Origin: a virus
Length of the DNA: 30,798 nucleotides
IMG/VR virus record: IMGVR_UViG_3300046007_001868
Span: 1-30,798 of that record
Direction: 5' to 3' (one strand)
The notes beneath the pieces are model-generated. The model ran no database searches. It was not told where the DNA came from and saw only the letters and a program-made list of their open reading frames with translations. Below, piece after piece: positions 22,246 to 30,798 of the stretch. The position numbers and the translations under genes were made by a program. The stretch's first letter is position 1. The number at the start of each line of letters is the position of its first letter.

Positions 22246-22494
22246 ATGTCAATTCCAGCACGTAACCAAAACATGAGAAGAGCGTCAGGTATTTATATCG
22301 GACCTACCAGGGGTTTATCATCTCCAAAGAATAGCCGTAGAGCATGTCTTTGTTTAGATTCGAATACATACGATAGAAAGTGTTGTGATGGTGCATTGCA
22401 ACAACAAGGTATAGGTGTGATACAATCTCCCTATCCTCAGAGAGGAGCATTCTCATCAGGATTTTCAAATGGTTTTGATATAGGAAATATTTAA
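22246..22494 (+). CDS. Small cysteine-rich conserved phage protein (82 aa)
   Basis: An 82-residue protein with the core SRRACLCLDSNTYDRKCCDG (residues about 30-49), followed by ALQQQGIGVIQ. I recall this motif (ACLC, then CCDGxLxxQGIG) in small proteins near tail fibre genes of Bacteroidetes and marine phages. Four cysteines might form disulphides or bind a metal in the virion. It is placed between the tail chaperone and the fibre gene; function unknown. Confidence 0.72.
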   Translation: MSIPARNQNMRRASGIYIGPTRGLSSPKNSRRACLCLDSNTYDRKCCDGALQQQGIGVIQSPYPQRGAFSSGFSNGFDIGNI

Positions 22495-22515
22495 AATATA
22501 TAAATATATATAACA

Positions 22516-25500
22516 ATGTCTGAATTAAATAAAACGCAACTAACGGCCGAAAACCAAAGTAACTTTCCAAATAACAATACGGGCTTTATTACGCCCACAT
22601 TATTAAGAGAATTCAATCAGGATATGATTGATTCATTAGTTGATGAGCAAACCTATAATGTTGATTCATCATCATTCTCAGGAAGTATTGCATCATTAGA
22701 AAATCAAGTAGATGCATTGGTATTGAGTGGTAGTGGTGTTGTGATACAAGAAGAGGGAAGTATCTTAGGAGCTGCAACTACATTAAACTTTGTAGGAGCT
22801 AGTGTAACTGCATCTTTAGTAGGTGCTGTAGCAACAATCAATGTTAACGCAACCGCAGTAGATTTAAGTGGATTAAATCAATTCACAGCTTCACAAGAAT
22901 CATTCAATAGTGCAGCAACTGCTTCTATTGTGGCATTACAAAACTTTAGTTCTTCATTAGATGCAACATTTGCAACTGATGCACAATTAAATGCAAGTTC
23001 TTCTACTTTACAGGCTAACATAAACACTAAGTTAAATACATCTTCGTTTAATTCGTTTACACAATCTTATAATACATTTAGTTCATCAGTAGCTGGTGAG
23101 ATAAATTCATTGCAAGATGTAACAGGTTCATACGCTACAACGGCATCTCTAAATAGTTTATCTTCTTCCCTTTCAACACGTTTGACAACTGATGAAGGTA
23201 GAATACAAAGCTTAGAATCGGTAACAGGCTCTTATGCAACTACAGGTTCTAACGAATTCTTTGGAAACCAAGAAATATCAGGTTCTATCGCTTTAACTGA
23301 TAGTATTAAATCAACAGGCAACATAATATTGCAACCTGATCTTACTGATGTTAGACACCTAAACATATATAATACTGCAGCGCAAGATACACACATTACG
23401 GCAAGTGGTGGTTACCTATATTTAGGTGATGATACAACTTATGTAAATGTTAATAACTACGGAACTGATTACAACATATTTGTAAGAGCAGATAATGGAT
23501 TAAACATAGATGCTGATACTAAAATAACAGGTTCATTAGATATATCTGGTAGTTTAACTGCATCTTTAGAACAAGGATATGTTTGGGTTGGTGATGCAAA
23601 TAATAGAACATCATTAGTTTCAACAGGCTCATTAATATTTAATGGAACTAGTGGAACTTCTGGAACTTCAGGTACTAGTGGTGTTGATGGCACATCAGGT
23701 ACTAGTGGAACATCAGGAACATCAGCAACAAGCGGAACATCAGGAACTTCTGCAACTGCAGGAAGTAGTGGAACGAGTGGTGTAAATGGAACAAGCGGAA
23801 CATCAGGCACTTCAGGTATCGATGGAACTAATGGTATCAACGGAACTAATGGAACATCCGGTACAAGTGGTGTTAGTGGTGCTGCGGGTTCAAACGGAAC
23901 ATCAGGCACAAGCGGAGTAAGTGGAGCTGCAGGAACAAACGGGACTGGAGGAACAAGTGGAACATCAGGCATTAATGGAACATCAGGGACAAGTGGTGTT
24001 AGTGGAGCTGCAGGTAGTAGTGGAACATCGGGTGTAACTGGAACGGCTGGAACATCGGGTATATCAGGCACATCAGGTACAAGTGGTGTTAATGGACAAA
24101 ACGGACAAGATGGACAATCAAATACATTCTTTGATTATAGAGCAAATACAAATGATACATCAGGTAACCCTGGTAACACATACATTTTATGGAATAATGC
24201 AACACAAACATCAGCAACACAAATAAATGTATCTCACTTAACAAAAGATGGATATGATGTTGATGTATTTTTAGGATTGATACCATCTGGTTCTACTATA
24301 ATCATACAAGATATATCTGATTCAACTCAATTCCAAAGATGGCAATTCGGAGCAGGAACTGAAGCAGCACCTAACTCATATTGGACATTCCCAGCTACAC
24401 ACATAACAGGTTCTTATTCATTTGGAAACAATCAAGAATTATTATTAATTGTAGCACAACAACCATCAGGCACTTCGGGAACTTCAGGTACTAGTGGACA
24501 AGCTGGAACGAGTGGAACAGCTGGTACAAGTGGTACAAGTGGTGAAAGCGGAACGAGTGGTATTAGTGGCACATCTGGTATAGATGGAACATCAGGCACT
24601 TCAGGTATAGGATTTACTTTTATAGGAGTATGGAATAGTGGAACAACATATAATACAAATGATGTAGTAAGTTACAATGGTAGCTCTTACTCATCTAAAT
24701 TTGATAACAACATAGGTAATGATCCGGAATCAGCTCCAGGTCAATGGAATATATTAGCAGTAGCTGGTTCTAATGGAACGAGTGGAGTAGATGGAACATC
24801 AGGAACAAGCGGTGAAAGTGGAACTTCTGGTACAAGTGGTGTATCTCCTTCTGTTAGTGGATTTGCAACTACGGGTTCAAATACATTTAATGGCAATCAG
24901 GTTATCAATGGTGTTCCAGGCGGTTCAGCATTAATAGTAAGTAAATCTTTAGGAGTTTTTGCTCCTGAATTTACTGTAGGTGATTACAATAATGGAAATG
25001 GTATAAGTGTTACTACAGGTAATAATGGAACATCAGCACTAAGTGCAGCAATTAATGTGGTTGCTAGCCAATCAGCTCAATTTGAGATGTATGCAAATGG
25101 TGGTAATTTTGATTCTATCAACATAAGTGTAACTGATGGTAATTCAGGCGTTTCATTCAAAGATTGGAATGGTGGTGGATTATCTGAATTTATGAATGTT
25201 GGAACATTAGCAGGAGAAATTCAATTCAAAAGAGATATTGGTGTAACGGGTTCTATAGATGTAACAGGTGGATTCAGTATTAACGGAACACCATTTACAG
25301 GTGGAACAAACGGAACGAGTGGAACTGATGGAGCTAATGGAACTTCGGGCACATCAGGTTTAGGATATACAAATCAGGGAACTTGGAATAGTGGAACTAC
25401 ATATAATAAGAACGATGTAATTGAATACTTAGGTAGTTCATACGCAAGTGTTAACAATAACAATACAGGTAATGACCCAATATCAGCACCTGGCCAATGG

Positions 25501-26421
25501 CAGTTATTAGCATTGGCAGGAACTAGTGGAACATCGGGTGTAAGTGGAGCAAATGGAACATCAGGAACTGATGGTGCAAACGGAACATCTGGCACAAGCG
25601 GAGCAAACGGAACTAATGGAGTTGATGGAACTAATGGTGTAGCTGGAACTTCAGGTACAAGTGGAGTAAGTGGAGCAGGATTTCCATTCACAGGCTCTGC
25701 ACAAATAACAGGCTCATTAGGTGTGACTGGTTCTATATTTGTAAACTCAGGTTCATTTAGTGGTAGTGTAATTACAAACATAACTGATATATACACAAAT
25801 GTTCCGGCGGTTAATACCGTTGTAACTCTAACTTCAGCATCTTACGCAACTTTAGCAACTTCTGGAGCATTAGATTCAAATACACTTTACATTATAAGTG
25901 CAAGTAATATTACTGCGGGAACAAACGGAACTGCAGGAACTTCAGGCACATCAGGTATAAGTGGAACTTCGGGTACAAGTGGTATAAATGGAACAAATGG
26001 TGTAACAACTGTTGTAAGTTCTTCATTCACAGGCTCATTTGGAATTACTGGTTCATTAGTAATCACAGGTTCAGCTGAAATAACTGGTTCATTAATTGTG
26101 ACAGGTTCAAGTAGAGGTAACATTGTATCAATGAGTATCGCATCATCAACAGCTTCATTAGATATGAATGCAGGAAATTATTTCACTTGTTTAGCAAGTG
26201 GAACATTCTTTGTAAACGTAACAAATCTTAGACCTGGTGATACTGCGAATTTAGTACTACAAACTGTAGGAGTAGCAACGGCATCATTCAGTACAAATGT
26301 TAAACAACCATCTGGTTCACTTTATAGACCAACTTCAGGAAGTGGAAACTTTGATTTGCTATCTTTTGTAAGTGTAGATTCATCAACAGCTTATTTAGTA
26401 GCAGCTAAAAAATTCGTATAA
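22516..26421 (+). CDS. Collagen-like tail fibre
   Basis: A 1301-residue protein. The N-terminus (1-60) should attach it to the tail. Residues about 100-260 look like trimeric helical and beta segments with VTGSYATT repeats. Long Gly-x-y tracts, mostly Gly-Thr-Ser, follow (residues 376-535, 652-696 and several shorter ones) and probably form collagen-like triple helices. Two 55-residue modules (697-751 and 948-1002) resemble carbohydrate-binding CBM5/12-type domains, with a Trp-Asn-Ser-Gly-Thr-Thr-Tyr core. Repeats of ITGSLxVTGS near residue 1175 suggest a triple beta-helix, and the last 100 residues a globular tip. It should be the main long fibre for host recognition. Repetitive DNA makes assembly errors possible. 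A TATAAATA lies 9 bp before the ATG. Confidence 0.85.
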   Translation: MSELNKTQLTAENQSNFPNNNTGFITPTLLREFNQDMIDSLVDEQTYNVDSSSFSGSIASLENQVDALVLSGSGVVIQEEGSILGAATTLNFVGASVTASLVGAVATINVNATAVDLSGLNQFTASQESFNSAATASIVALQNFSSSLDATFATDAQLNASSSTLQANINTKLNTSSFNSFTQSYNTFSSSVAGEINSLQDVTGSYATTASLNSLSSSLSTRLTTDEGRIQSLESVTGSYATTGSNEFFGNQEISGSIALTDSIKSTGNIILQPDLTDVRHLNIYNTAAQDTHITASGGYLYLGDDTTYVNVNNYGTDYNIFVRADNGLNIDADTKITGSLDISGSLTASLEQGYVWVGDANNRTSLVSTGSLIFNGTSGTSGTSGTSGVDGTSGTSGTSGTSATSGTSGTSATAGSSGTSGVNGTSGTSGTSGIDGTNGINGTNGTSGTSGVSGAAGSNGTSGTSGVSGAAGTNGTGGTSGTSGINGTSGTSGVSGAAGSSGTSGVTGTAGTSGISGTSGTSGVNGQNGQDGQSNTFFDYRANTNDTSGNPGNTYILWNNATQTSATQINVSHLTKDGYDVDVFLGLIPSGSTIIIQDISDSTQFQRWQFGAGTEAAPNSYWTFPATHITGSYSFGNNQELLLIVAQQPSGTSGTSGTSGQAGTSGTAGTSGTSGESGTSGISGTSGIDGTSGTSGIGFTFIGVWNSGTTYNTNDVVSYNGSSYSSKFDNNIGNDPESAPGQWNILAVAGSNGTSGVDGTSGTSGESGTSGTSGVSPSVSGFATTGSNTFNGNQVINGVPGGSALIVSKSLGVFAPEFTVGDYNNGNGISVTTGNNGTSALSAAINVVASQSAQFEMYANGGNFDSINISVTDGNSGVSFKDWNGGGLSEFMNVGTLAGEIQFKRDIGVTGSIDVTGGFSINGTPFTGGTNGTSGTDGANGTSGTSGLGYTNQGTWNSGTTYNKNDVIEYLGSSYASVNNNNTGNDPISAPGQWQLLALAGTSGTSGVSGANGTSGTDGANGTSGTSGANGTNGVDGTNGVAGTSGTSGVSGAGFPFTGSAQITGSLGVTGSIFVNSGSFSGSVITNITDIYTNVPAVNTVVTLTSASYATLATSGALDSNTLYIISASNITAGTNGTAGTSGTSGISGTSGTSGINGTNGVTTVVSSSFTGSFGITGSLVITGSAEITGSLIVTGSSRGNIVSMSIASSTASLDMNAGNYFTCLASGTFFVNVTNLRPGDTANLVLQTVGVATASFSTNVKQPSGSLYRPTSGSGNFDLLSFVSVDSSTAYLVAAKKFV
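23641..24120 (+). repeat. Main Gly-Thr-Ser collagen-like repeat tract
   Basis: Nearly uninterrupted Gly-x-y triplets ([19 protein letters not shown] and variants) over 160 codons. At the DNA level the words GGAACATCAGG, GGTACAAGTGG and GGAACAAGCGG recur with synonymous changes. Shorter tracts of the same kind lie at about 24469-24603, 24769-24840, 25522-25677 and 25915-25998. Confidence 0.9.
24604..24768 (+). repeat. Carbohydrate-binding-like module, copy 1
   Basis: Codons for residues 697-751 of the fibre. The pattern [25 protein letters not shown] fits CBM5/12-like modules. By hand alignment, 37 of 55 residues are identical to the copy at 25357-25521, with no gap. Confidence 0.7.
25357..25521 (+). 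repeat. Carbohydrate-binding-like module, copy 2
   Basis: Codons for residues 948-1002 of the fibre. Same length as copy 1 (165 bp) and flanked on both sides by Gly-Thr-Ser triplets, as copy 1 is. Suggests an internal duplication or two-module exchange. Confidence 0.7.
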
Positions 26422-26422
26422 T

Positions 26423-27127
26423 ATGTTTAACGCAGTAGTAGGACAAAAACAACAATTAGTAACGGATGGATTAATTCGTTATTGGGATGCTGAAATAGAT
26501 GCAACAACAGGTTCATTATTTGAGCAATCAGGTAGAAGTGCTATGACAAGAAGTGGTGTTGGTGGTCAATACAATCCACCAACAGAAACTGACCCAGCCT
26601 ATTATAAATTTTTTGGTAATACAACTGGAAGATTAGAAACACCTGCCGCGGCTGATTTAGATTGGACCAATGGGCATGTTACTGTAGGATTATGGTTAGA
26701 TGGTACTTCAAGTACACAATTTGTATATGCTAATCAAAGAGATGGTTTAAGTGCAGGTACTAGATTTAGTTTACATATTAATCCAAGTGCAAATACTATT
26801 GGAATTTATAATGGAAGTGGATTTAATACAATAGCAGCAACTATTGATCCATCTATTTATTATATGGTTTCTTTTAATCTTAGTACAACATTAAACTCTG
26901 TTGTTTATTTAGATGCAGTAAGATTGGGTAGCCCTGCTGGAACAACAACTATTCAGTCTGGTGCTACATCAAAAAAGTTTGAATTAGCAAATACAACTAC
27001 TGACTTTTCAGGAGAATCTTTTAATGGAAGAATACTTTTTTGTTTGAATTATAGTAGACAACTATTGGATTCTGAAGTGACTCAGAATTTTCAATATTTT
27101 AGAAATAGATTAAGAAAATTTACATAA
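26423..27127 (+). CDS. LamG/concanavalin-like tail protein
   Basis: A 234-residue protein that starts one base after the fibre stop codon. It opens with VTDGLIRYWDAEIDATTGSL, the usual beginning of LamG/concanavalin A-like lectin domains in phage tail proteins. It continues with HVTVGLWLDG and SVVYLDAVRLGSP, and ends NGRILFCLNYSRQLLDSEV. This fold binds sugars, so the protein is probably a receptor-binding or accessory fibre part. No glycoside hydrolase catalytic pair is evident. The next gene is 46 bp away. Confidence 0.75.
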   Translation: MFNAVVGQKQQLVTDGLIRYWDAEIDATTGSLFEQSGRSAMTRSGVGGQYNPPTETDPAYYKFFGNTTGRLETPAAADLDWTNGHVTVGLWLDGTSSTQFVYANQRDGLSAGTRFSLHINPSANTIGIYNGSGFNTIAATIDPSIYYMVSFNLSTTLNSVVYLDAVRLGSPAGTTTIQSGATSKKFELANTTTDFSGESFNGRILFCLNYSRQLLDSEVTQNFQYFRNRLRKFT

Positions 27128-27173
27128 TACTAGCAAGTACAATAATATTTTTAGGAAGAATATAAAATAAACT

Positions 27174-27953
27174 ATGAATCAATTTTTTGTAGGAAATACT
27201 TTAATCAACGATGCTTACTTAGGCTCTATAAGAGTAGAAGATTTAATTGCTCAACAACAGGCAATTGTAATTGAATACTTAGTAGTAGCAGGTGGTGGTA
27301 ATGGTGGACAAGGAGTTGATGGTGGTGGCGGTTCAAGCCAAGGTGGTGGCGGTGGTGCTGGTGGATATCAGACTGGAAGTGCAGTAATAAAACCATATGA
27401 AACAACGCTAACTGCTATAGTTGGTAGTGGTGGTATATACACAGGTGATGCAGCTAAAAATTCATCTTTAATTGGAACAGGTGTTTCACTTACATCAACA
27501 GCAGGTGGTAGAGGTGGTGACTCAGCTGGAAACGGTGGAAACGGCGGTTCAGGTGGTGGAGCTGGTAGAGGAGGCTCACCTGGAACAGGTATAGCAGGAC
27601 AAGGATTTGGTGGTGGAGTAGGTAGTAACGTAACTAATGGTAGAGCCGGTGGAGGTGGAGGTGGTGCTTCAGGCGCAGGTTCAATAATTAGTAACCAAAC
27701 ATACGCAGGACTAGGGGCCACATGGTTAGATGGAACTACTTATGCAGCTGGTGGTAGAGGACAAAATGGTGTAGTAGGAGCTAATGGTGGAGTGAATACA
27801 GGTAATGGTGCAACTGCAGAACAAAATGGTGGTAGTGGTATTGTTAAAATAAGATATGTAGGAACTCCTATAGCAAGTGGAGGAACAATAACTCAAAGTG
27901 GTGGATATACTTATCATACATTTACATCTGGCACAGGTTCATTTACTTACTAA
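27174..27953 (+). CDS. Glycine-rich adhesin (tail fibre tip protein)
   Basis: A 259-residue protein. After a short head, residues 35-200 contain many runs of glycine (VAGGGNGGQGVDGGGGSSQG and others), like the polyglycine sandwich of T-even gp38-type adhesins. The C-terminal 45 residues (GSGIVKIRYVGTPIASGG, then YTYHTFTSGTGSF) form a domain that I recall ending many marine phage adhesins. It should sit on a fibre tip and decide receptor choice. The gene at 28295 looks like a larger paralogue. Confidence 0.72.
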   Translation: MNQFFVGNTLINDAYLGSIRVEDLIAQQQAIVIEYLVVAGGGNGGQGVDGGGGSSQGGGGGAGGYQTGSAVIKPYETTLTAIVGSGGIYTGDAAKNSSLIGTGVSLTSTAGGRGGDSAGNGGNGGSGGGAGRGGSPGTGIAGQGFGGGVGSNVTNGRAGGGGGGASGAGSIISNQTYAGLGATWLDGTTYAAGGRGQNGVVGANGGVNTGNGATAEQNGGSGIVKIRYVGTPIASGGTITQSGGYTYHTFTSGTGSFTY

Positions 27954-27965
27954 AAACACAAACTT

Positions 27966-27980
27966 AATTGTTAAATTTAA
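27966..27980 (+). promoter_or_regulatory. ATTGTTAAATT motif before the 93-aa structural gene
   Basis: AATTGTTAAATTTAA lies 15 bp before the ATG at 27996. It shares the 11-mer with the sites at 1287, 10835 and 29943, and downstream it has the leader word AAAATATTATG, as at 29970. Confidence 0.4.
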
Positions 27981-27995
27981 TAAATCAAAAATATT

Positions 27996-28277
27996 ATGAA
28001 ATTAGAAACACAAGATTCGTATATAACCAATCCTCAATTCGTAGGTGGAGCAGTTGTAGCACCTACATCAGGTTCACAATTCATATCTGCATCAGCTGAT
28101 ACTCCTCAATTCGGATTTGTAGCTGGTGGTTTATATGTTGGAAATACCGGAACATTGGTAGGTAAAACAGTAGATGGTAGTGTATTATCATTCGTATCAG
28201 CATCAGGTTTTATCCCTGGTATTTTTACTGCGGTAAGTGCATCATCAACTGCAAACAACATTATAGCTTTAAGATAA
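27996..28277 (+). CDS. Small conserved virion protein (93 aa)
   Basis: A 93-residue protein of beta type. The pattern GFVAGGLYVGNTGTLVGKTV, then DGSVLSFVSASGFIPGIFT, and the end SASSTANNIIALR matches a family of about 90-residue phage proteins that often occur near fibre or capsid genes and are thought to be virion components (spike base or decoration). It has its own ATTGTTAAATT leader, suggesting strong expression. Which structure it decorates is unknown. Confidence 0.72.
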   Translation: MKLETQDSYITNPQFVGGAVVAPTSGSQFISASADTPQFGFVAGGLYVGNTGTLVGKTVDGSVLSFVSASGFIPGIFTAVSASSTANNIIALR

Positions 28278-28294
28278 TAAAAAGAAAATAGCTA

Positions 28295-29917
28295 ATGTTA
28301 AATTATAACCTTAATATAAACTCACAACTTCAGCAAGATAAGAAGAATGAGGATATAAGAATTCCAATATTTTGGACTTTTCAGAGCGTAGCAAGCGCAT
28401 CGGATAGCACTGATTTGGGAGAATCTGGTTATGCTTCAATGAGTATATATGCTCCTGATAGTAATGCATTAGGGATTGCAAATGATGGAAGTGGTAATTT
28501 TGATACTGATGCTCAGTTTTATGTTAGAGCAACTTTAAGTGGTAGTAATTGGCCTGTAACAGGTTCAACTACTATGAGTATATTTACATCAGGCATAACT
28601 TATGACCCATTAGCAATCAATCAATACTATTTTCAAGCATTTAGTGCATCAGCAGCAGAAATAGTTGCAAATCCAAGCATTACAGGTAGTGTAATTCAAA
28701 ATGATTACTCAGCATCAGAATTTTATAGATTCTTTAACGATGCTAGAGTTACACACATGAAAGGTAACTCTTCTAATAGCGTTATTAAATGGTATGTGAC
28801 TGGAAGCTCTGATAGATATCTAACTAGCTCTTCACTTAACATTAAGAAAGATGCTAACATTACTGAAGTATCTCAATCATTAGAAATAGAAACGGGTTCA
28901 CAATTTACAAACGTTTACGCACTTAATCAAACGGCTAGTATCCTTTCAAATTATCAACCATATCTATCAGCTGATAGTTCATCTGTTAATATAGCAAAAA
29001 TCGATTTAAAAGTATCACAAATTAACTTTACATCTTCTGCATGGATATCACAATCATCAGCACCACAAACTAATAGTATCACTGCTTCTTTTGTAGCTAG
29101 TGAAACTGTGCCAGAATATGTAATTAGTGGAAGCTTAATTGAATACCAAATTCCTACATTTGCAATTAATGTAACTGCAGCTGGTGGGGGTGGAGGTGGT
29201 GGTGCAAATCCAGCAATACAAGCAGCCGGAGGTGGTGGAGGTGGTATGGTAGTATCAGCATCTTTGGTAATTGTTCCAAACATAACTTATAATATTTATG
29301 TAGCATCCGGTTCAGCGATTTCAGCGAGTGGAGATAATACAACTTTTAGTGGATATAATAACTTTCCAGTAAATACATATTATATGTTTGCAGGTGGAGG
29401 ACAAGCAGGAGATACTGGGAATGTTAATCCAATATATGGTGCTATGGGTGGTGATTCCGGAATTGGATATATAGTTGAAGGTTCGGTAACATCAAGTTTC
29501 TATCCTAAATTTAGTGGTGGAACTGGTTCTATACAAGGATCATCATTTGGTCCTAGATGGTCAGCAGGTGGTGGTGCTAGTAATGAATTTGCTGGTGGAA
29601 ATGGAATAATTCAAGTACAAGGTGGTGATGGTGCAAATGGATTTACCGCAGGTGGTGGAGGTTCTCAGAGAGGATCAGGTCCAACTCCTCCTCCGCCAGG
29701 TAGACAAGGATTCAATGGAAGTGGTATTACAGGACAAGGTGGAGGATATGGAGCAGGTGGACAAAAAGGTGCATTATATGTAAGCTATATAGGAAGTGGA
29801 AGTAGATTTACTACTACAAATGCAGTTATATCTTATAATGGAGGAACAAATGTAACAACCTATGAGTTTTTGGCTGGATCCGGAAGCTTAGCATACATAG
29901 CACAACCAACTATATAA
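28295..29917 (+). CDS. Second glycine-rich adhesin
   Basis: A 540-residue protein. Residues 1-290 are beta-rich with many Ser, Thr and Gly-Ser turns, probably a fibre stem. Residues 290-500 carry polyglycine runs (VTAAGGGGGGGANP, QAAGGGGGGMV) and a short PTPPPPG loop. The last 45 residues (KGALYVSYIGSGSRF, then TTYEFLAGSGSLAYIA) line up with the end of the adhesin at 27174. It looks like a second receptor-binding protein, enlarged by an N-terminal stem. The two may give alternative receptor specificities. Confidence 0.7.
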   Translation: MLNYNLNINSQLQQDKKNEDIRIPIFWTFQSVASASDSTDLGESGYASMSIYAPDSNALGIANDGSGNFDTDAQFYVRATLSGSNWPVTGSTTMSIFTSGITYDPLAINQYYFQAFSASAAEIVANPSITGSVIQNDYSASEFYRFFNDARVTHMKGNSSNSVIKWYVTGSSDRYLTSSSLNIKKDANITEVSQSLEIETGSQFTNVYALNQTASILSNYQPYLSADSSSVNIAKIDLKVSQINFTSSAWISQSSAPQTNSITASFVASETVPEYVISGSLIEYQIPTFAINVTAAGGGGGGGANPAIQAAGGGGGGMVVSASLVIVPNITYNIYVASGSAISASGDNTTFSGYNNFPVNTYYMFAGGGQAGDTGNVNPIYGAMGGDSGIGYIVEGSVTSSFYPKFSGGTGSIQGSSFGPRWSAGGGASNEFAGGNGIIQVQGGDGANGFTAGGGGSQRGSGPTPPPPGRQGFNGSGITGQGGGYGAGGQKGALYVSYIGSGSRFTTTNAVISYNGGTNVTTYEFLAGSGSLAYIAQPTI

Positions 29918-29941
29918 AAAAATTACTATAAATTAAAAACC

Positions 29942-29955
29942 AATTGTTAAATTAA
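29942..29955 (+). promoter_or_regulatory. ATTGTTAAATT motif before the scaffold gene
   Basis: AATTGTTAAATTAA is identical over 14 bases to the site at 10834-10847 and lies 14 bp before the scaffold ATG, in a position to drive scaffold and capsid expression. Confidence 0.42.
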
Positions 29956-29969
29956 AAATACAAAATATT

Positions 29970-30635
29970 ATGAATTCAAAAGAAGTATTAAATAAAATCA
30001 TATCAATGCTTTCTTCAGATAAGAAAGTAGCTGAAATGACATACGCAAAGCTTGCCGATGGAACTATCGTAGAATCAGCTACATTCGATGTAGGTGAAAC
30101 TTTAGATATAGTATCAGAAGATGGAACTAAATCTCCAGCTCCTAATGGAACTCACGAGTTAGCATTAAGAGATTCAGAAGGTAGAGATGTTCTTATCAAA
30201 GTAGTAACTGAAGAAGGTAAAATCGTTGAAAGAGAAAACGTAGAATTACCTGCATCTGAAGCTGAAGAAGTAGAATCTGAAATGAAGGAAGAAGTTAAAA
30301 TGGAAGATGAAACCGCTGAACCTATGACAGAAGATACTGATAAACCAACTGAAGAAATGCCAACTGAAGAAGTTGATATGAAATCTATGGTAGAGAAATT
30401 ACAATATCGTATCGAAGAACTTGAGAAAAAGATGATGGATATGATGGAAGTAAAAGAAGAAGAAGTATCTGAAGGTAAAAAAGCAGAAGTAAAGAAAGTG
30501 GAAGATATCTCAGAAATGAGCCTTCCTAAATTAGATGGAGCTCCTATTGAGGAGAACTCTAAACCAACAATAAATAAATTCGGTAAGAAAGTAACAAACT
30601 CTCAAAGTGCTTTCCTATCTAAATTATATAAATAA
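29970..30635 (+). CDS. Head scaffolding protein
   Basis: A 221-residue, highly acidic protein directly before the capsid gene, where scaffolds lie. Residues 20-92 form a small beta domain (YAKLADGTIVESATFDVGET, then PNGTHELALRDSEGR) that I recall at the start of many Bacteroidetes-phage scaffolds. Residues 93-135 are rich in Glu with Thr and Met. A coiled coil follows (residues about 136-166: MKSMVEKLQYRIEELEKK), then a basic C-terminus (KFGKKVTNSQSAFLSKLYK) that could bind capsid protein. It should guide prohead assembly and be removed by the XkdF-like protease. No protease domain is present in it. Confidence 0.8.
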   Translation: MNSKEVLNKIISMLSSDKKVAEMTYAKLADGTIVESATFDVGETLDIVSEDGTKSPAPNGTHELALRDSEGRDVLIKVVTEEGKIVERENVELPASEAEEVESEMKEEVKMEDETAEPMTEDTDKPTEEMPTEEVDMKSMVEKLQYRIEELEKKMMDMMEVKEEEVSEGKKAEVKKVEDISEMSLPKLDGAPIEENSKPTINKFGKKVTNSQSAFLSKLYK

Positions 30636-30661
30636 AATTATTCAAAAAACAAATTTTTAAA

Positions 30662-30798
30662 ATGAGACAACAACAAAATTTCGCACAACCAAGTGTAACT
30701 TCAACTTACGCTGGTGAATTTGCTGGGAAATACATCGCAGCAGCGTTGTTATCTGCTAGAACTTTGGACAACAAATATATCACAATCGTTCCGAATCC
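30662..30798 (+). CDS. Major capsid protein, N-terminal part (3' end outside window)
   Basis: The gene starts at ATG 30662, 26 bases after the scaffold stop codon, and runs off the end of the window after 45 codons and two bases. The product begins MRQQQNFAQPSVTSTYAGEF and continues with AGKYIAAALL and ITIVPN, the typical start of the capsid family whose C-terminal part is at 2-574. Joining the window ends keeps the reading frame. The segment AQPSVTSTYAGE recurs with one change in the protease fusion protein. Confidence 0.85.
   Translation, partial: MRQQQNFAQPSVTSTYAGEFAGKYIAAALLSARTLDNKYITIVPN

Noticed and set aside
23469-24071. A 200-codon reverse-strand frame rich in Pro-Val/Asp
   Set aside because: It is the mirror of the Gly-Thr-Ser repeats in the fibre gene; the periodic codons keep the other strand open. 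Similar mirror frames at 25374-25796, 25887-26123 and 27368-27721 were rejected for the same reason.
23641-25998. Short repeated DNA words that might suggest a CRISPR array or a diversity-generating element
   Set aside because: Repeats are in frame, code for Gly-x-y triplets, have no constant spacers, and no cas or reverse transcriptase gene is present.

Overview
The window is almost certainly the near-complete genome of a tailed double-stranded DNA phage of a Bacteroidetes (probably flavobacterial) host. The head, connector, tail and terminase genes are all present. The DNA is A+T-rich and Shine-Dalgarno sequences are mostly missing; gene starts instead follow A/T-rich leaders. At least two promoters fit the Bacteroidetes primary-sigma pattern (TTTG, 20 bp, TAnnTTTG). 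No tail sheath or baseplate wedge gene is recognisable, so a siphovirus with a flexible non-contractile tail is the best guess. Family assignments come from remembered conserved motifs, not from a search.

Layout. The major capsid protein (MCP) gene is split across the two window ends: its C-terminal part opens the window (2-574) and its N-terminal part closes it (30662-30798). The sequence therefore looks like a circularly permuted or circular genome cut inside that gene, with about 80 codons probably missing. Going right: a conserved structural protein and a terminator, then portal, head-tail connector and neck proteins (1327-4472), tail tip proteins (4522-8246), tape measure (8406-10823), and a mosaic prohead-protease fusion protein (10849-12633). 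A single reverse-strand gene (12977-13798) encodes a T4 gp55-like late sigma factor. Small genes follow, up to a terminator at about 14576.

The presumed early/middle block (14689-19006) holds an AAA+ ATPase, an orphan endonuclease-type DNA-binding protein, a DUF6291-like candidate replication initiator with origin-like repeats, a ribbon-helix-helix regulator, an HNH endonuclease and a second sigma-like protein. Packaging genes follow (19081-20530), then a WavE-like glycosyltransferase, a tail assembly chaperone apparently made by -1 ribosomal frameshifting (21420-22186), and a long receptor-binding module: a 1301-residue collagen-like fibre, a LamG-like protein and two glycine-rich adhesins (22516-29917). 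A scaffold protein leads back into the MCP gene.

Working model. Host sigma transcribes the early genes and the late sigma gene. The late sigma factor then drives head, tail and fibre genes; a repeated ATTGTTAAATT motif before four late genes is a candidate element. No DNA polymerase, primase, integrase, endolysin or holin was recognised. The phage probably relies on host replication, and its lysis genes are either among the unknown small genes or too divergent to see. No tRNA, CRISPR array, reverse transcriptase or insertion sequence was found. No stretch above 300 bases lacks a gene; the longest gap (14490-14688) holds a terminator and a probable promoter.
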